A DNA stretch of 64,000 nt from Salarchaeum sp. JOR-1 (GTDB taxonomy: Archaea; Halobacteriota; Halobacteria; Halobacteriales; Halobacteriaceae): contig NZ_CP042241.1 in assembly GCF_007833275.1 (NCBI RefSeq), forward strand, positions 1,736,001-1,800,000, in the 5' to 3' direction. The position numbers and the translations under genes were made by a program. Shown here in pieces: positions 7,969 to 17,736 of this stretch; positions within the stretch are counted from its first letter, which is position 1; each line of letters opens with the position of its first letter. Below the pieces are notes generated by a model. The model saw only the letters and a program-made list of their open reading frames with translations, did not search any database and had not been told where the DNA came from.

Positions 7969-8568
7969 CTCCCATTCCTTCGCTGTCTTGCGATCTACCT
8001 GTTTCCTCGGTAAGCACGTTACACTGACTCGAATCGGGATTCACTCGGAGTGAGCGGCGTCGACGACAGCAGCGTCGTCACGGAACGATCAGCAGCACAA
8101 CTCAACGGACGCCAGTTCTACAGGCGGAGCAGGCCGAGTACCGCCGAGCGTGACCTCGGGCGTGCAGCCGTGACCCGCGACGCCGTTCGGGATTATCAGG
8201 CCGCTGGTCGCGTGGGCGTGTCCGATTAACCCACGGGAAGCCGCGGGGGTGTACGGGAGCCTCCGTCTTCCGTGATGACGAGACGCCAACGGCGTCTCGA
8301 ACCACTGCCCTCGAGGCGGTTCACGAACGCGCCCGGCAACAGCATTCAGCGAGGGGGAGTGGTACGCGTATGCGGGGTTGAGTTCGGGTTCGGTGACGGT
8401 GCCGCGGGTCTCGGTTTCGAATCGGTCGCCGTTCACGCGGTGGTGCAGACCGGTGACGGCGACGGCGCCGAGCGTATCGCCGCCGGGCGGTAACGCGTGC
8501 GGCGACCGATCTAGGCCGTCGGTGTTCTCCTCGTCGTTGGACGCGACGCCGCCGGCGAGCCCTCTGTG
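7969..8568. other. Degenerate region between the tRNA scar and the first core gene
   Basis: No intact gene is seen. On the minus strand from about 8568 to 8270 a frame without a good start reads like haloarchaeal protein (for example PPGGDTLGAVAVTGLHHRV and NGDRFETETRGTVTEPE) before losing coding character near 8250. This suggests the remains of a gene. A perfect 9-base-pair hairpin sits at 8279-8299. Confidence 0.35.
8279..8299. repeat. Perfect 9-bp hairpin
   Basis: CGAGACGCC (8279-8287) and GGCGTCTCG (8291-8299) pair perfectly around an AAC loop. It lies inside the degenerate stretch, so it may be a coincidental coding palindrome or a small RNA or termination element. Confidence 0.4.
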
Positions 8569-8802
8569 TTAGCGCTTGTGCGTGAAGATGAGCGCGCGGT
8601 CGGCATCGACGCCGACGCAGAAATCGAGTTGCTGGGAGAGGTTGAGGCTCGTGGGGTTCTCCTTGCAGACGACGAGGTCGTCGAACGGCTCGTCGCAGGC
8701 GGGGCAGGCGACCGAGACCGTGTTCTGGTAGGTTTTTAGCGCGCGGTTCTCCTCGCGCGGCGTCAGCGAGGCGGTGAGCTCGTCGAGTTCGATATCGTCC
8801 AT
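8569..8802 (-). CDS. Small zinc-binding haloarchaeal protein (DUF7385-like)
   Basis: This is a 77-residue acidic protein. CPACDEPF (about residues 31-38) and a later cysteine in VVCKENP form part of a zinc-ribbon-like knuckle. The C-terminus LDFCVGVDADRALIFTHKR matches what I recall of a small haloarchaeal family annotated DUF7385. The function is unknown. The ATG at 8802 is preferred to an in-frame GTG six bases upstream. It is the first convincing core gene to the right of the island boundary. Confidence 0.65.
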   Translation of the reverse strand: MDDIELDELTASLTPREENRALKTYQNTVSVACPACDEPFDDLVVCKENPTSLNLSQQLDFCVGVDADRALIFTHKR

Positions 8803-8844
8803 ACGCACTCACTGGCCTGAGACGACATAAACTCTCGGCGCCAC

Positions 8845-9783
8845 TTAGGGGTCTGGAAGGTCGTAGGAGGCGTCAGTGAGGTCTTCGGAGGCCGTCCAGA
8901 GTCGGCGCGCGGCGTTCTCGTCGTGGCTGCGTTCGCTCGACTCCTGCTGCCCGGGGTGGCCGCGCATGTTGAACAGTCCGGTCGGGCCGATGTACTCGCC
9001 GCCGTCGATATCCGGGTTCGTCGCGGCGTAGAGGAGCGGCCACGCGCCCTGTTCGGCGCTCTGCGCGAACACGGCGTTCGCGGCTTTCATGGCGAGCGTG
9101 CGGAGGCGGCTTCCTTCGGCTTCGGGGCCGCGGAGTTGGAGGTTGGTCGCGGCGTACCCGGGGTGGCAGGCGACGCTGGTGACGCTCGCGCCCGCCGTGC
9201 GGAGGCGGCGGTCGAGCTCGTACGCGAACAGGACGTTCGCGAGCTTCGACTGCGCGTACGCGGTCCACTTGTCGTAGTCGTCCTCGCTCTGGAGGTCGTC
9301 GAAGTCGATGCGGCCGCGCTCGTGCACACCGCTCGACTGGGTGACGACGCGGGACTCGTCGTTCGTCTGGCGGAGGACTGGGAGGAGGTGGGCGGTGAGC
9401 GCGAAGTGCCCGAGGTGGTTCACGCCGAACTGCGTCTCGAACCCCTGCGCGGTCTCCGAGCGCGGTATCGCCATGACGCCCGCGTTGTTCGCGAGGACGT
9501 GGAGCGCGTCGTACTCCGCGCGGTACCAGTCGGCGAACGCCCGGATCGAGTTGAGGTCGGCGAGGTCGAGGTCGCGTACGGTGAGGGACGCGCCCGGGTA
9601 CTCGGATTCGATCTCGCGTTTCGCGTCCCGGCCGCGGTCGGTGCTCCGGCACGCCATGACGACGTGCGCGCCGGCGGCGGCGAACGCCGTCGTCGCTTCG
9701 AACCCGATACCGCTGTTCGCGCCGGTGACGAGGACGGTCTTCCCGGCCTGTGAACTCATGTCGGCGGGTGTCCAGTCAGACAT
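8845..9783 (-). CDS. Short-chain dehydrogenase/reductase
   Basis: This is a 312-residue cytoplasmic oxidoreductase of the classical SDR type, closest in layout to retinol-dehydrogenase-like members. The nucleotide-binding TGANSGIG lies near residue 22, the structural NNAG near 100, the catalytic serine region TQSSGVHERG near 152, and the YAQSK tyrosine-lysine pair near 178. Basic residues after the second strand (CRSTDRGRDAK) point to NADP(H). The start was set at the ATG at 9783, because upstream residues (WRASIRRR) do not resemble SDRs. The substrate cannot be assigned. The RND exporter gene diverges from it across about 140 bases. Confidence 0.85.
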   Translation of the reverse strand: MSDWTPADMSSQAGKTVLVTGANSGIGFEATTAFAAAGAHVVMACRSTDRGRDAKREIESEYPGASLTVRDLDLADLNSIRAFADWYRAEYDALHVLANNAGVMAIPRSETAQGFETQFGVNHLGHFALTAHLLPVLRQTNDESRVVTQSSGVHERGRIDFDDLQSEDDYDKWTAYAQSKLANVLFAYELDRRLRTAGASVTSVACHPGYAATNLQLRGPEAEGSRLRTLAMKAANAVFAQSAEQGAWPLLYAATNPDIDGGEYIGPTGLFNMRGHPGQQESSERSHDENAARRLWTASEDLTDASYDLPDP

Positions 9784-9926
9784 ACGTCGTCGTATGCTCG
9801 CGCGCCACATAGGCCCGTGGCCCGACTGGGGGCGTGTCGGTTCCAGAAAGGATATGTACCGAACGCTACTGGATACGAACGAGTGAGACTTGTGAGTACC
9901 TTCCTACTGACAACGGCGGTGGTTGG

Positions 9927-12900
9927 ATGAGTCGGTTCGACCGCCTCGTCACCGCCGTCACCGACCACAGCAAGGCCGCGATAGCGATCATGGTGCTGTT
10001 GACGGTCGTCGTCGGCGCCGGCGCGCCGATGGTCGAGCAGTCGTCGTCGCTCAGCCAGTTCCAGAGCGACACGACGGAGTCCCAGAAGCTCGACTACATC
10101 CAGGAGAACTTCCAGACCGGCGACCAGAACACGACGACCGTCCAGATAATCATGCGCGGGGAGAACGTCCTCGCGAAAGAACAGCTCCTCGACAGTCTCG
10201 CCCTCCAGCAGTCCATCCGGACGAACGAGACCGTCGCGCCCTCGCTCGTGAACAACTCGCCGACGACGGGCGTGGCGAACATCGTCGCGATAACGGCGAT
10301 CCGCCAGGAGCAAGCGGCCGACATCGAACAGCGGCGGCAGGTTCTGAACGAGACCGCGGCGGAGCTCCGGCGCGCGCTCACTGCCCTCCGCCAGAACCCG
10401 AACGCGTCCATCGAGGCGGCGTTCACCGACGTGCGCGCGAGCACGGCCGTCGAACTGAACGACACGGACTACGCGACGTTCGAGGCGGCGGCCCAACAGC
10501 TCCGGAACGCCTCCAGCGAACAGGCCGTCCAGCAGGCGTACACGCTCGGCACGCGCGGCGTGCTCGCGGAGGAGTACGCCGCCCTCCAGGAGCGCGCGAA
10601 CGCCCTCCGGAACGCTGAGACGCCGCCGCTGGCGGAGCAGAAGAACCAGCTGAGATCGATGAACGCGAGCGCGGTCGAATCGCTCGTCACCACCGTTCTC
10701 CAGAACGGGAACGGCGGGAGCGGCGGCGGCGTGCTCGCGTTGATGCCGACCGACTACGAGACCGGGAGCGCGTCCGCGGAGGCGACGATGATCGTCGTCA
10801 CGCAGACCGCGCAGAGCGACAGCGAGATGGGGTCGGCGAGCGACCGGCTCGTCGAGACCCAGACGGCGATGCAGGAAATCGCCAACTCCCGGAGTGACGG
10901 GAACACCTACATGGTGTTCGGGCCGGGCATTATCGCCCAAGAGATCACGCAGTCCATGACGGACAGCGTGCTCATCGTCGGCCCGCTCGCGCTCATCTTC
11001 GTCCTCCTCACGCTCGTCATCGCGTACCGCGACCTCCTCGATATCGCGCTCGGCCTCACCGGCATCGTCGCGGTGCTCGTGTGGACGTTCGGCTTCATGG
11101 GCTGGGCGGACATCGCGTTCAACCAGATCTTCATCGCGGTGCCCGTGCTGCTCATCGGGCTGAGCATCGACTACGCGATACACATCTTCATGCGACACCG
11201 CGAGGAACGCGAAGCGGTCGGTGAGGGGCCGCGCGGGTCGATGCGGGTCGCGCTCGCCGGCGTCGGCGTCGCCCTCGTCTGGGTGACTGCGACGACCGTC
11301 ATCGGGTTCCTCTCGAACCTCGTCAGCCCGCTCCCGCCGATTCAGGACTTCGGCATCGTCAGCTCCGTCGGTATCACCGCCGCGCTCCTCGTGTTCGGCG
11401 TGCTGATTCCCGCGCTGAAGGTCGAGCTCGACGAGTTCCTCGAATCCCGCGGGTTCGACCGGAAGAAGCGCGCGTTCGGAACGGGCGGCGGCCGCCTCGG
11501 GAAGGCACTCACGGTCGGCAGCACGGCGGCGAAGAAGTCGCCGTGGCTCGTCATCCTGTTCGCCGTCCTCCTCAGCGCCGGCGGCGCGTACGGCGCGACA
11601 CAGGTGGACACCTCGTTCAGCCAGACCGACTTCATCGCGGAGGATCCGCCGGCGTGGATGGAAGACCTTCCGGAGCCGTTCAAACCGCACGACTACACGG
11701 CGAAGGAGAACCTCCAGTACGTCAACGAGAACTTCCTCCGGCAGGACTCGCAAGCGCAGATACTGATACAGGGAGCGGTGGCGAGCGACACCGCGCTCGA
11801 ACGCCTCCACGACGCCCAGCAGGCCGCAGAGCAGAAGAACGTCACCGTCGAGCTCTCCGGCGGCGAGGCCGCTATCACCAGTCCGCTCACGGTGATGGAG
11901 CAGGTCGCGGCGCAGAACGAGACGTTCAATCAGACGTACACCGCCGCCGACACCGACGGGAACGGCGTCCCCGACCGGAACGTCGAAGCCGTCTACGACG
12001 CGCTGTTCGCCGTCGCGCCCGACCAGGCGAACGGCGTCATCCACCGCACGTCCCCCGACGACTACCAGGCGCTCCGGATGGTCGTCTCCGTCCAAGGCGG
12101 CGCGTCCGGCGAAGCGGTCACCGAACAGATGCGCGCCGTCGCGGCGGTCATAGAGGGCGGCGGCCTCACCGCGACCGCGACCGGGCAGAGCATCCTGTTC
12201 AAAATCGTTCAAGACCAGCTCCTCGAAACCGTCATCGAGAGCCTCCTCGTGACCCTGGTCGCCATCGTCGTCTTCCTGATGGCGGCCTACCGTCTCACCG
12301 AGGGGAGCGCGACGCTCGGCCTCGTCACCTTACTCCCCGTCGTGTTCAGCGTCGCGTGGATTCTCGGGACGATGTACCTCGCGGGAATCCCGTTCAACGT
12401 CCTCACGGGGATGATCACGAGCCTCACGGTCGGACTCGGGGTGGCGTACAGCATCCACTTGAGCGAGCGGTACAACCAGGAACTCGAACGCCGCGGAAAC
12501 GCGTTCGACGCCCTCACCGTCGCACTCAAGGGAACCGGCGGCGCCCTCCTCGGGAGCGCCGCGACCACCGTCGGCGGGTTCGGCGTGCTCGTCTTCGCCG
12601 TGCTCCCGCCGCTCCAGCAGTTCGGCATCATCACGGGCATGACCATCATCTACGCGTTCCTCGCGGCCGTGCTCGTCCTCCCGAGCCTCCTCGTCGTCTG
12701 GACGCGGTACACCAACCCGCTCGGCGGCGACGAGTTCGAGAACGGCGACGACGCCGAGACCGCAGTCGATATCGGCGAGGGCGCCGACGCGCCGACTCGC
12801 GAGGCGTCGCCACGGTTCGTTCAGCCTGGCGGCGAGGCGACGGTCGTCGTCCACCTCCCCGACGTCGCGGGGCGCGCGCTCCTCCGCGAGGACGCGCCCG

Positions 12901-13274
12901 TCAGCTCCCTCGACCACGTCGACCCCGAACCGCTCAACACCACGGTCACCGATGGCACGCTGTACGCCGTCTGGGAGACCGCGGAGCCGACGCCGGCGCG
13001 CGTCGAGTACACCGTCTCCGTCCCGGGGGACGCCCAGGACAACGAGACCGTGCGCTTCGCCGGCGAACTCCGCACTCCGCGCGGCGCGACGAGCGTCGAG
13101 GGCGACGGGTTCGTCACCGTCGTCAGCGACGTGTTCGAACGCATCGTCAGCGAGGGCGAAGTCAGCCGGCAAGACCTCGCGCTCGCCGCCCAGCAACTGG
13201 AAGCGGGCGCGCTGTCGCCCGAGCAGTACGAACGCATCCACGAACAGTGGCTGAACCAGAACCAGGACGAATGA
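9927..13274 (+). CDS. RND-superfamily (MMPL/SSD-type) membrane exporter
   Basis: This is a 1115-residue protein with two repeats. Each has one N-terminal membrane helix, a large extracellular domain and a bundle of five helices. The first bundle starts at about residue 345 (VLIVGPLALIFVLLTLVIAY) and the second at about 765. The motifs GLSIDYAIHIFMRHREE and GLGVAYSIHLSERYNQE are the conserved proton-relay helices of the MMPL family. The extracellular domains are rich in Gln, Asn and Ala. The last 190 residues are a soluble acidic tail. It probably exports lipids or hydrophobic compounds using the proton gradient. The start at 9927 removes an implausible leader. It shares an ATGA overlap with the TrmB gene. 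Confidence 0.88.
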   Translation: MSRFDRLVTAVTDHSKAAIAIMVLLTVVVGAGAPMVEQSSSLSQFQSDTTESQKLDYIQENFQTGDQNTTTVQIIMRGENVLAKEQLLDSLALQQSIRTNETVAPSLVNNSPTTGVANIVAITAIRQEQAADIEQRRQVLNETAAELRRALTALRQNPNASIEAAFTDVRASTAVELNDTDYATFEAAAQQLRNASSEQAVQQAYTLGTRGVLAEEYAALQERANALRNAETPPLAEQKNQLRSMNASAVESLVTTVLQNGNGGSGGGVLALMPTDYETGSASAEATMIVVTQTAQSDSEMGSASDRLVETQTAMQEIANSRSDGNTYMVFGPGIIAQEITQSMTDSVLIVGPLALIFVLLTLVIAYRDLLDIALGLTGIVAVLVWTFGFMGWADIAFNQIFIAVPVLLIGLSIDYAIHIFMRHREEREAVGEGPRGSMRVALAGVGVALVWVTATTVIGFLSNLVSPLPPIQDFGIVSSVGITAALLVFGVLIPALKVELDEFLESRGFDRKKRAFGTGGGRLGKALTVGSTAAKKSPWLVILFAVLLSAGGAYGATQVDTSFSQTDFIAEDPPAWMEDLPEPFKPHDYTAKENLQYVNENFLRQDSQAQILIQGAVASDTALERLHDAQQAAEQKNVTVELSGGEAAITSPLTVMEQVAAQNETFNQTYTAADTDGNGVPDRNVEAVYDALFAVAPDQANGVIHRTSPDDYQALRMVVSVQGGASGEAVTEQMRAVAAVIEGGGLTATATGQSILFKIVQDQLLETVIESLLVTLVAIVVFLMAAYRLTEGSATLGLVTLLPVVFSVAWILGTMYLAGIPFNVLTGMITSLTVGLGVAYSIHLSERYNQELERRGNAFDALTVALKGTGGALLGSAATTVGGFGVLVFAVLPPLQQFGIITGMTIIYAFLAAVLVLPSLLVVWTRYTNPLGGDEFENGDDAETAVDIGEGADAPTREASPRFVQPGGEATVVVHLPDVAGRALLREDAPVSSLDHVDPEPLNTTVTDGTLYAVWETAEPTPARVEYTVSVPGDAQDNETVRFAGELRTPRGATSVEGDGFVTVVSDVFERIVSEGEVSRQDLALAAQQLEAGALSPEQYERIHEQWLNQNQDE

Positions 13275-14020
13275 ACGAGTCGGCCGCGGTCGACGCCCTC
13301 GCCCGGCTCGGCCTCTCGACGTACGAAGCCCGCGTGTTCGTGGCGCTCCAACGCCTCGGCACCGGCACGGCGAGCGACGTCGCCGAAGTCGCGGACGTCC
13401 CGCGTTCGCAGGTGTACGGCGCGGCCGAAGACCTCGAACACGCCGGCCTGCTCGAAGTCCAGCAGACGACGCCGCGGCGCTACCGGCCGGTGTCGCTGGA
13501 CGCGGCGCGCGACCACCTCCGGGAGCGCTTCGAGGACGACCGCGACCGCGCGTTCGACTACATCGAGTCCGTGCAGGGCGAACTCGCTGACGGCGACGAG
13601 AACCGGGAAGCCATCTGGACGGTCACGGGAACCGACGCCGTCACCGACCGAATCGCCGACGCCGTCGAAGACGCCGACGACCGCGTGCTCTTCGGCACGG
13701 GGAACGTCGCGTTCTTCCCGGACGCCGTCCGGGACGCGCTCGTCGACGCGGCCGACCGCGGCGTCGCCGTGCAGATCGTGAGCGAGGACGACGCCGTCAT
13801 CGCCGCCGCGTCCGATGCGGGTCTCGAAACCAGCGGGCTCACCACGCCGATGGAACCCGCGCCGCCGTCGAGCCGGGTCGCGCTCGTGGACGGGAACACC
13901 ATCGTGCTCGGCGTGCACGACGGCGAGACGGAGACCGCGATGTGGAGTGCGAACTCGCGGTTCGCGTCCGTGCTCACCGAATCCCTGGAGACCTGGTTCG
14001 CGAACGAACTCGACGTGTAG
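13271..14020 (+). CDS. TrmB-family transcriptional regulator
   Basis: This is a 249-residue protein. The N-terminal winged helix (about 10-80) has the TrmB hallmark LARLGLSTYEARVFVALQRLG and DVPRSQVYGAAEDLEHAGLLE. The remaining 170 residues resemble the phospholipase-D-like sensor fold seen in TrmB relatives (AVEDADDRVLFGTGNVAF, DRGVAVQIVSEDDAV). TrmB proteins are sugar- or metabolite-responsive repressors and activators in archaea. The start ATG overlaps the RND stop (ATGA), so it is co-transcribed with the exporter and likely controls it. Confidence 0.88.
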   Translation: MNESAAVDALARLGLSTYEARVFVALQRLGTGTASDVAEVADVPRSQVYGAAEDLEHAGLLEVQQTTPRRYRPVSLDAARDHLRERFEDDRDRAFDYIESVQGELADGDENREAIWTVTGTDAVTDRIADAVEDADDRVLFGTGNVAFFPDAVRDALVDAADRGVAVQIVSEDDAVIAAASDAGLETSGLTTPMEPAPPSSRVALVDGNTIVLGVHDGETETAMWSANSRFASVLTESLETWFANELDV

Positions 14021-14061
14021 CTCCCGGAACTTATTCCTCGCCGCGCCGTCGACACCCGGCT

Positions 14062-14808
14062 ATGCCATCCCCCGCTATCGACGCGACCGGCCTCACCAAG
14101 CGGTACGGCGACGAGACCGCCGTCGACGGCCTCGACCTCTCCATCCCCCAGGGCACGGTGTACGGCTTCCTCGGGCCGAACGGCGCCGGGAAGACGACGA
14201 CGATGCGGATGCTGACGACGCTCACGAAGCCGACGCACGGCACCGCGTCCGTCGCCGGCGCGTCCATCGACGACCGGGACGCGGTGGTGAAGCGAATCGG
14301 CTACCTCCCCGAGGAGCCGCCGCTGTTCGACGAACTCACCGGCCGCGAACAACTGGAGTACATCGCGGGCCTCCGCGACCTCCCGGCCGCGGACGCAACC
14401 GAACGCATCGACAGCCTCCTCGAACGCTTCGGCCTCGCCGACGACGCCGACAAGCGCATCAGCGCGTACTCGAAGGGCATGAAGCAGAAGGCCGGCATCG
14501 TGCAGGCGCTCCTCCACGACCCCGACGTCGTCTTCCTCGACGAACCCACGTCGGGCCTCGACCCGCGGGCCGCCCGCACCGTCCGCGACACCATCGCCGA
14601 CCTCGCCGAGGACGAAACCACGGTGTTCCTCTCCAGTCACATCCTCTCCGTCGTCGACGAACTCGCGGACACCGTCGGCGTCCTGTTCAAGGGCGGCCTC
14701 GTCGCCGAGGGCGGCCCCGACGCCCTCAAGAAACGCGCCGAGACGGGCGAACAGCAGAGCCTCGAAGACGTCTTCCTCGAAGTTACGACGGAGGTAGACG
14801 GCACGTGA
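14062..14808 (+). CDS. ABC transporter ATP-binding protein (ABC-2 exporter type)
   Basis: This is a 248-residue ATPase. Walker A GPNGAGKTTT lies near residue 37, the Q loop near 80 (YLPEEPPLFDELTGREQLEY) and the signature YSKGMKQK near 137. Walker B VVFLDEPTSGLDP is near 157 and the switch histidine in LSSHIL near 194. These fit the CcmA/DrrA-type subunits of ABC-2 exporters. Its TGA stop overlaps the GTG start of the permease, so the two form one transporter. It lies 41 bases after the TrmB gene and may belong to the same operon. Confidence 0.92.
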   Translation: MPSPAIDATGLTKRYGDETAVDGLDLSIPQGTVYGFLGPNGAGKTTTMRMLTTLTKPTHGTASVAGASIDDRDAVVKRIGYLPEEPPLFDELTGREQLEYIAGLRDLPAADATERIDSLLERFGLADDADKRISAYSKGMKQKAGIVQALLHDPDVVFLDEPTSGLDPRAARTVRDTIADLAEDETTVFLSSHILSVVDELADTVGVLFKGGLVAEGGPDALKKRAETGEQQSLEDVFLEVTTEVDGT

Positions 14809-16415
14809 AACCCCCGAACGTCGGACACGCCCTCCTGTTCGCGCGCGTCGAGACGAAACGCCGCATTCGCGTGCTCCTCCGAAGCCGCCTGCAGGCCGGT
14901 GCGATCGCTATCGCCGGCGTCTTCCTCTTCGTGTTCAGCGGTGCCGCCGCGCTCGGCGCGTTCACCCTCGCGGACTCGCTCTCCGGCACCGTCGACGCCG
15001 AGATAGTTCGGTACGGCCGGCTCACCGCCGCCGCGCTCGTCCTGGCGTCCACCGGCCTGACCGGCATCCGCATCGTCGGCGAGCAGGGCGAACTCGACCA
15101 CGAGGCCGGTATGCTCACCACCATCCCCTACCGGGACGGCGTGCTCGGCCTCCTGCTCGCGGAACTCGTCGGCGTCGCCGCGTACGCCGCGCTCCCGACG
15201 CTCTGCGTGTCAATCGCGCTCGCGGCCGGCTCCGGGTCGGCCGCGCTCGGCGCGTCCGTCCTCGTCGCCGCGACGACCCTCGGCGTGCTCGGCACGGCCA
15301 CCGGGCACGCGCTCGGCTACGCGCTCCGCTACGCGTTCACCGCGAGCAGCCGGCTCGCGAAGTACAAGACGCCGCTCGGCGTCGCGGTCTTCCTCGCCTA
15401 CATCTACGTCGTCGGCGTCTCCCAGGACGCCTCGTTCTTCATGCCTCTCCTCGACGCGGTCGGCGCGACGCCGCTCGGCTGGGTCGGCCTCCTCCCGTTC
15501 GCGGTTATCGGGGCCGCTTCGGTGACTGACGCCGCGATCGGCCTCGCGGTCGCCGTCGTCGCGATCCCCCTCCTGCTCGCGGCCGCCGTCCGCGGCGCGG
15601 GTGCCGCCTGGTACGTGGACGAAGCGCACACGGACTCGCGGGTCGAACGCGACGAGACGTCGGTCTCGGCGGGGCCGCTCGAACGCGTCGTCGGCCGGCC
15701 GTCGGCGTGGGTCGCGCGCACCGCGTGGACGCGCGCCCGACGCGCCCCCATCAAACTCGTGTTCGTCATCTACCCCGCGTTCGTCCTGCTCACCCCGGTC
15801 ACGCAGGCCGTCCAGACCGGCGAGATCCCCGCGACCCTCCCCGCAATCTTCGCCGTCTACGGCGCGTGGGCCGCCGGAGCCGGGTTCGCGCTCAACCCAC
15901 TCGGCGACGAGGGCGCGATGCTCCCCGTCACCCTGACGAGCGGCGTGCCCGGCCGGTCGCTCGCGCGCGGCCTCGTCGCCGCCGGCGCGCTTGCGGGCGC
16001 AGTGGTCGTCCTCCCGCTCGCCGTCGGCTCCGCGCTCCTCGTCCCCTTCGACGCCGTCCAAGTCGCCCTGCTCGTCGTCGCCACCGGCGCGCTACTCGCC
16101 GGCGCGAGCATGCTCGCCACCGGAATCGGCACGTTGTTCCCGCGCTTCGAGGGCGTCCGCATCTCCCGGAGTCGCCGCGTCGTCACGCCGAGCCTCGTCG
16201 CGTTCGGCGTCTACTCGTTCGCCCTGCTCGTCGTCGCCGCACCCGGCCTCGCCACCCAGGTTCCCGTGGTCGCGGACGCGCTCGCCGACCGTCTCGGTCT
16301 CACCACGAGCCTCGTGCAGGCGCTCGGAACGCTTCTCACCGCCGTGCTCGTCGGTATCTGTGGCTACGCGAGCTACCGGGTCGCCGGCGCGAACATAGAC
16401 GACTACCGGCTCTAG
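14805..16415 (+). CDS. ABC-2 type membrane permease
   Basis: This is a 536-residue polytopic membrane protein. About twelve hydrophobic segments can be counted, starting at about residue 30 (AGAIAIAGVFLFVFSGAAALGAF, shown with short gaps only) and ending near the C-terminus. A soluble basic/acidic loop at about 270-300 separates two halves. It has the alternating Ala/Val/Leu composition of haloarchaeal ABC-2 permeases and pairs with the ATPase encoded immediately upstream (GTGA overlap). The GTG start at 14805 is fixed by that overlap and by the basic N-terminus before the first helix. The substrate is unknown. Its TAG stop lies on a CTAG shared with the convergent MFS gene. Confidence 0.82.
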   Translation: MKPPNVGHALLFARVETKRRIRVLLRSRLQAGAIAIAGVFLFVFSGAAALGAFTLADSLSGTVDAEIVRYGRLTAAALVLASTGLTGIRIVGEQGELDHEAGMLTTIPYRDGVLGLLLAELVGVAAYAALPTLCVSIALAAGSGSAALGASVLVAATTLGVLGTATGHALGYALRYAFTASSRLAKYKTPLGVAVFLAYIYVVGVSQDASFFMPLLDAVGATPLGWVGLLPFAVIGAASVTDAAIGLAVAVVAIPLLLAAAVRGAGAAWYVDEAHTDSRVERDETSVSAGPLERVVGRPSAWVARTAWTRARRAPIKLVFVIYPAFVLLTPVTQAVQTGEIPATLPAIFAVYGAWAAGAGFALNPLGDEGAMLPVTLTSGVPGRSLARGLVAAGALAGAVVVLPLAVGSALLVPFDAVQVALLVVATGALLAGASMLATGIGTLFPRFEGVRISRSRRVVTPSLVAFGVYSFALLVVAAPGLATQVPVVADALADRLGLTTSLVQALGTLLTAVLVGICGYASYRVAGANIDDYRL

Positions 16416-17680
16416 TCCTGCGGCGCTGCGCCTTCGGCGCGTCCCGCGTCGGGGTCGACGGTCTCCGCGACCTGCGTGTACACGAGCACGAACCCGAGCA
16501 CCGCGAGCAGACCGCCGAACACGAACGGCGCGGCGTAGTCGAACGTGTAGAGCACGCCCGCCGCGAGCGGCCCGATGGCGGTGCCGAGGCCGAAACTCAT
16601 CGTGAGCACGCTCAGCTTCGTTCCGGAGTCGCCGTGTCGCGCGAGGTCGCCGGCGAGCGCGAACCCGGGCGCGAACACCATCGCGCCGGCGACGCCCTGC
16701 ACGAACCGAGCCGTTATCATCTCCGCTGGCGTCGTGACGAACCCCTGCACGAGCGTCGCGGGCGCGAGGATGGCGAGGCCGAGAAGGATGAACGGCCGGC
16801 GGCCGTACCGGTCGCTGAGCCGTCCGACCGGCACCTGCACGAGCACTTGCGCGAGGACGAACGCCGCGAACTCAACGCCGAACAGGAAGCTCCCCTGATC
16901 GAGGCGGGCGTTCACCCTCGTCTCGATGGCGGCGAGGAGCGCGATGCCGATGGCCATGAAGAGCGACGCGAGACCGAGCGTGAACACGGGGTCGAGCACG
17001 CCGCGGTTCGCGGAGTTCAAGACCTCGATGGAGAGGTCTTCGCCCGCGCTCGCCTCCGTCTCCTCCGCGTCCTCCACGAGCGCGTACACGAGGAGCGTGG
17101 CGACGAGCGCCGCGCCCGCGGCGAACGCGAACGCCGCGTTGTAGCCGTAGAGGTGGACGAACGTCCCGGCCGCGATGGGGCCCATTCCGAACCCGAGCAG
17201 CCGGAACGTGTTGAAGACGCCCATGCTCTCGCCCCTGCTCGTCGCCGAGGAGAGCTCGTTCACGAGCGCGACGGTCGCGGGAACGGTGAACGCGACCCCG
17301 AGGCCCTGCAAGGCGCGGATGCCGAACAGGCTGAAGTAACTGCCCGCGAGGACGTACGCGAGGTTCGTTACGGTGAGGATGGCGAGCCCGGCGATGATGA
17401 AGATTTTCCGCTTTCCGACGCGGTCGCTCCACCGGCCCGTGAACGGCTGCGCGAAGCTGTTGAGGAAGCCGAACAGGGAGAGCACGACACCGGTGGCGAG
17501 GCCGAGCGAGAGCGTGGTGGAGAGGCCGAACAGCTCGACGAACACGCCCGACTCGCCGCCCCCGACGAGGTGTTCGATGTAGAGGGGGAGAACGACGATG
17601 AGGAATGAGTTCCCGATGGCGTCGGCCATCCGGGCGAGCGCGAGGACGATGATGCGGCGGTCGGTGTCGAACACGCCCAT
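16412..17680 (-). CDS. MFS transporter, drug-efflux type
   Basis: This is a 422-residue permease with twelve predicted helices. The loop between helices 2 and 3 carries the MFS motif (GRWSDRVGKRKIF) and the equivalent loop of the second half reads GRLSDRYGRRPF. It is probably a proton-coupled efflux pump. A purine-rich GGAGG lies about eight bases before the ATG at 17680. Upstream, an 18-codon frame (17679-17735) ends in TGATG overlapping this start, and an inverted repeat at 17737-17754 could be an operator. It converges on the ABC-2 permease gene, with which it shares its stop tetranucleotide. Confidence 0.88.
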   Translation of the reverse strand: MGVFDTDRRIIVLALARMADAIGNSFLIVVLPLYIEHLVGGGESGVFVELFGLSTTLSLGLATGVVLSLFGFLNSFAQPFTGRWSDRVGKRKIFIIAGLAILTVTNLAYVLAGSYFSLFGIRALQGLGVAFTVPATVALVNELSSATSRGESMGVFNTFRLLGFGMGPIAAGTFVHLYGYNAAFAFAAGAALVATLLVYALVEDAEETEASAGEDLSIEVLNSANRGVLDPVFTLGLASLFMAIGIALLAAIETRVNARLDQGSFLFGVEFAAFVLAQVLVQVPVGRLSDRYGRRPFILLGLAILAPATLVQGFVTTPAEMITARFVQGVAGAMVFAPGFALAGDLARHGDSGTKLSVLTMSFGLGTAIGPLAAGVLYTFDYAAPFVFGGLLAVLGFVLVYTQVAETVDPDAGRAEGAAPQD

Positions 17681-17736
17681 CAGACACCCCCTCCCGCAGC
17701 ACGCGACAGTACGGGCTCAGCGAACAGTTCCGACAT

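Noticed and set aside
9756-12212. Very long minus-strand open frame (818 codons) opposite the RND gene
   Set aside because: Its composition is low-complexity Arg/Glu/Val-rich antisense translation; the plus-strand protein has clear membrane and family motifs. GC-rich DNA keeps antisense frames open.
15707-17608. 633-codon plus-strand frame overlapping the ABC-2 and MFS genes
   Set aside because: It crosses two real genes in the wrong frame and has repetitive Arg/Glu composition.
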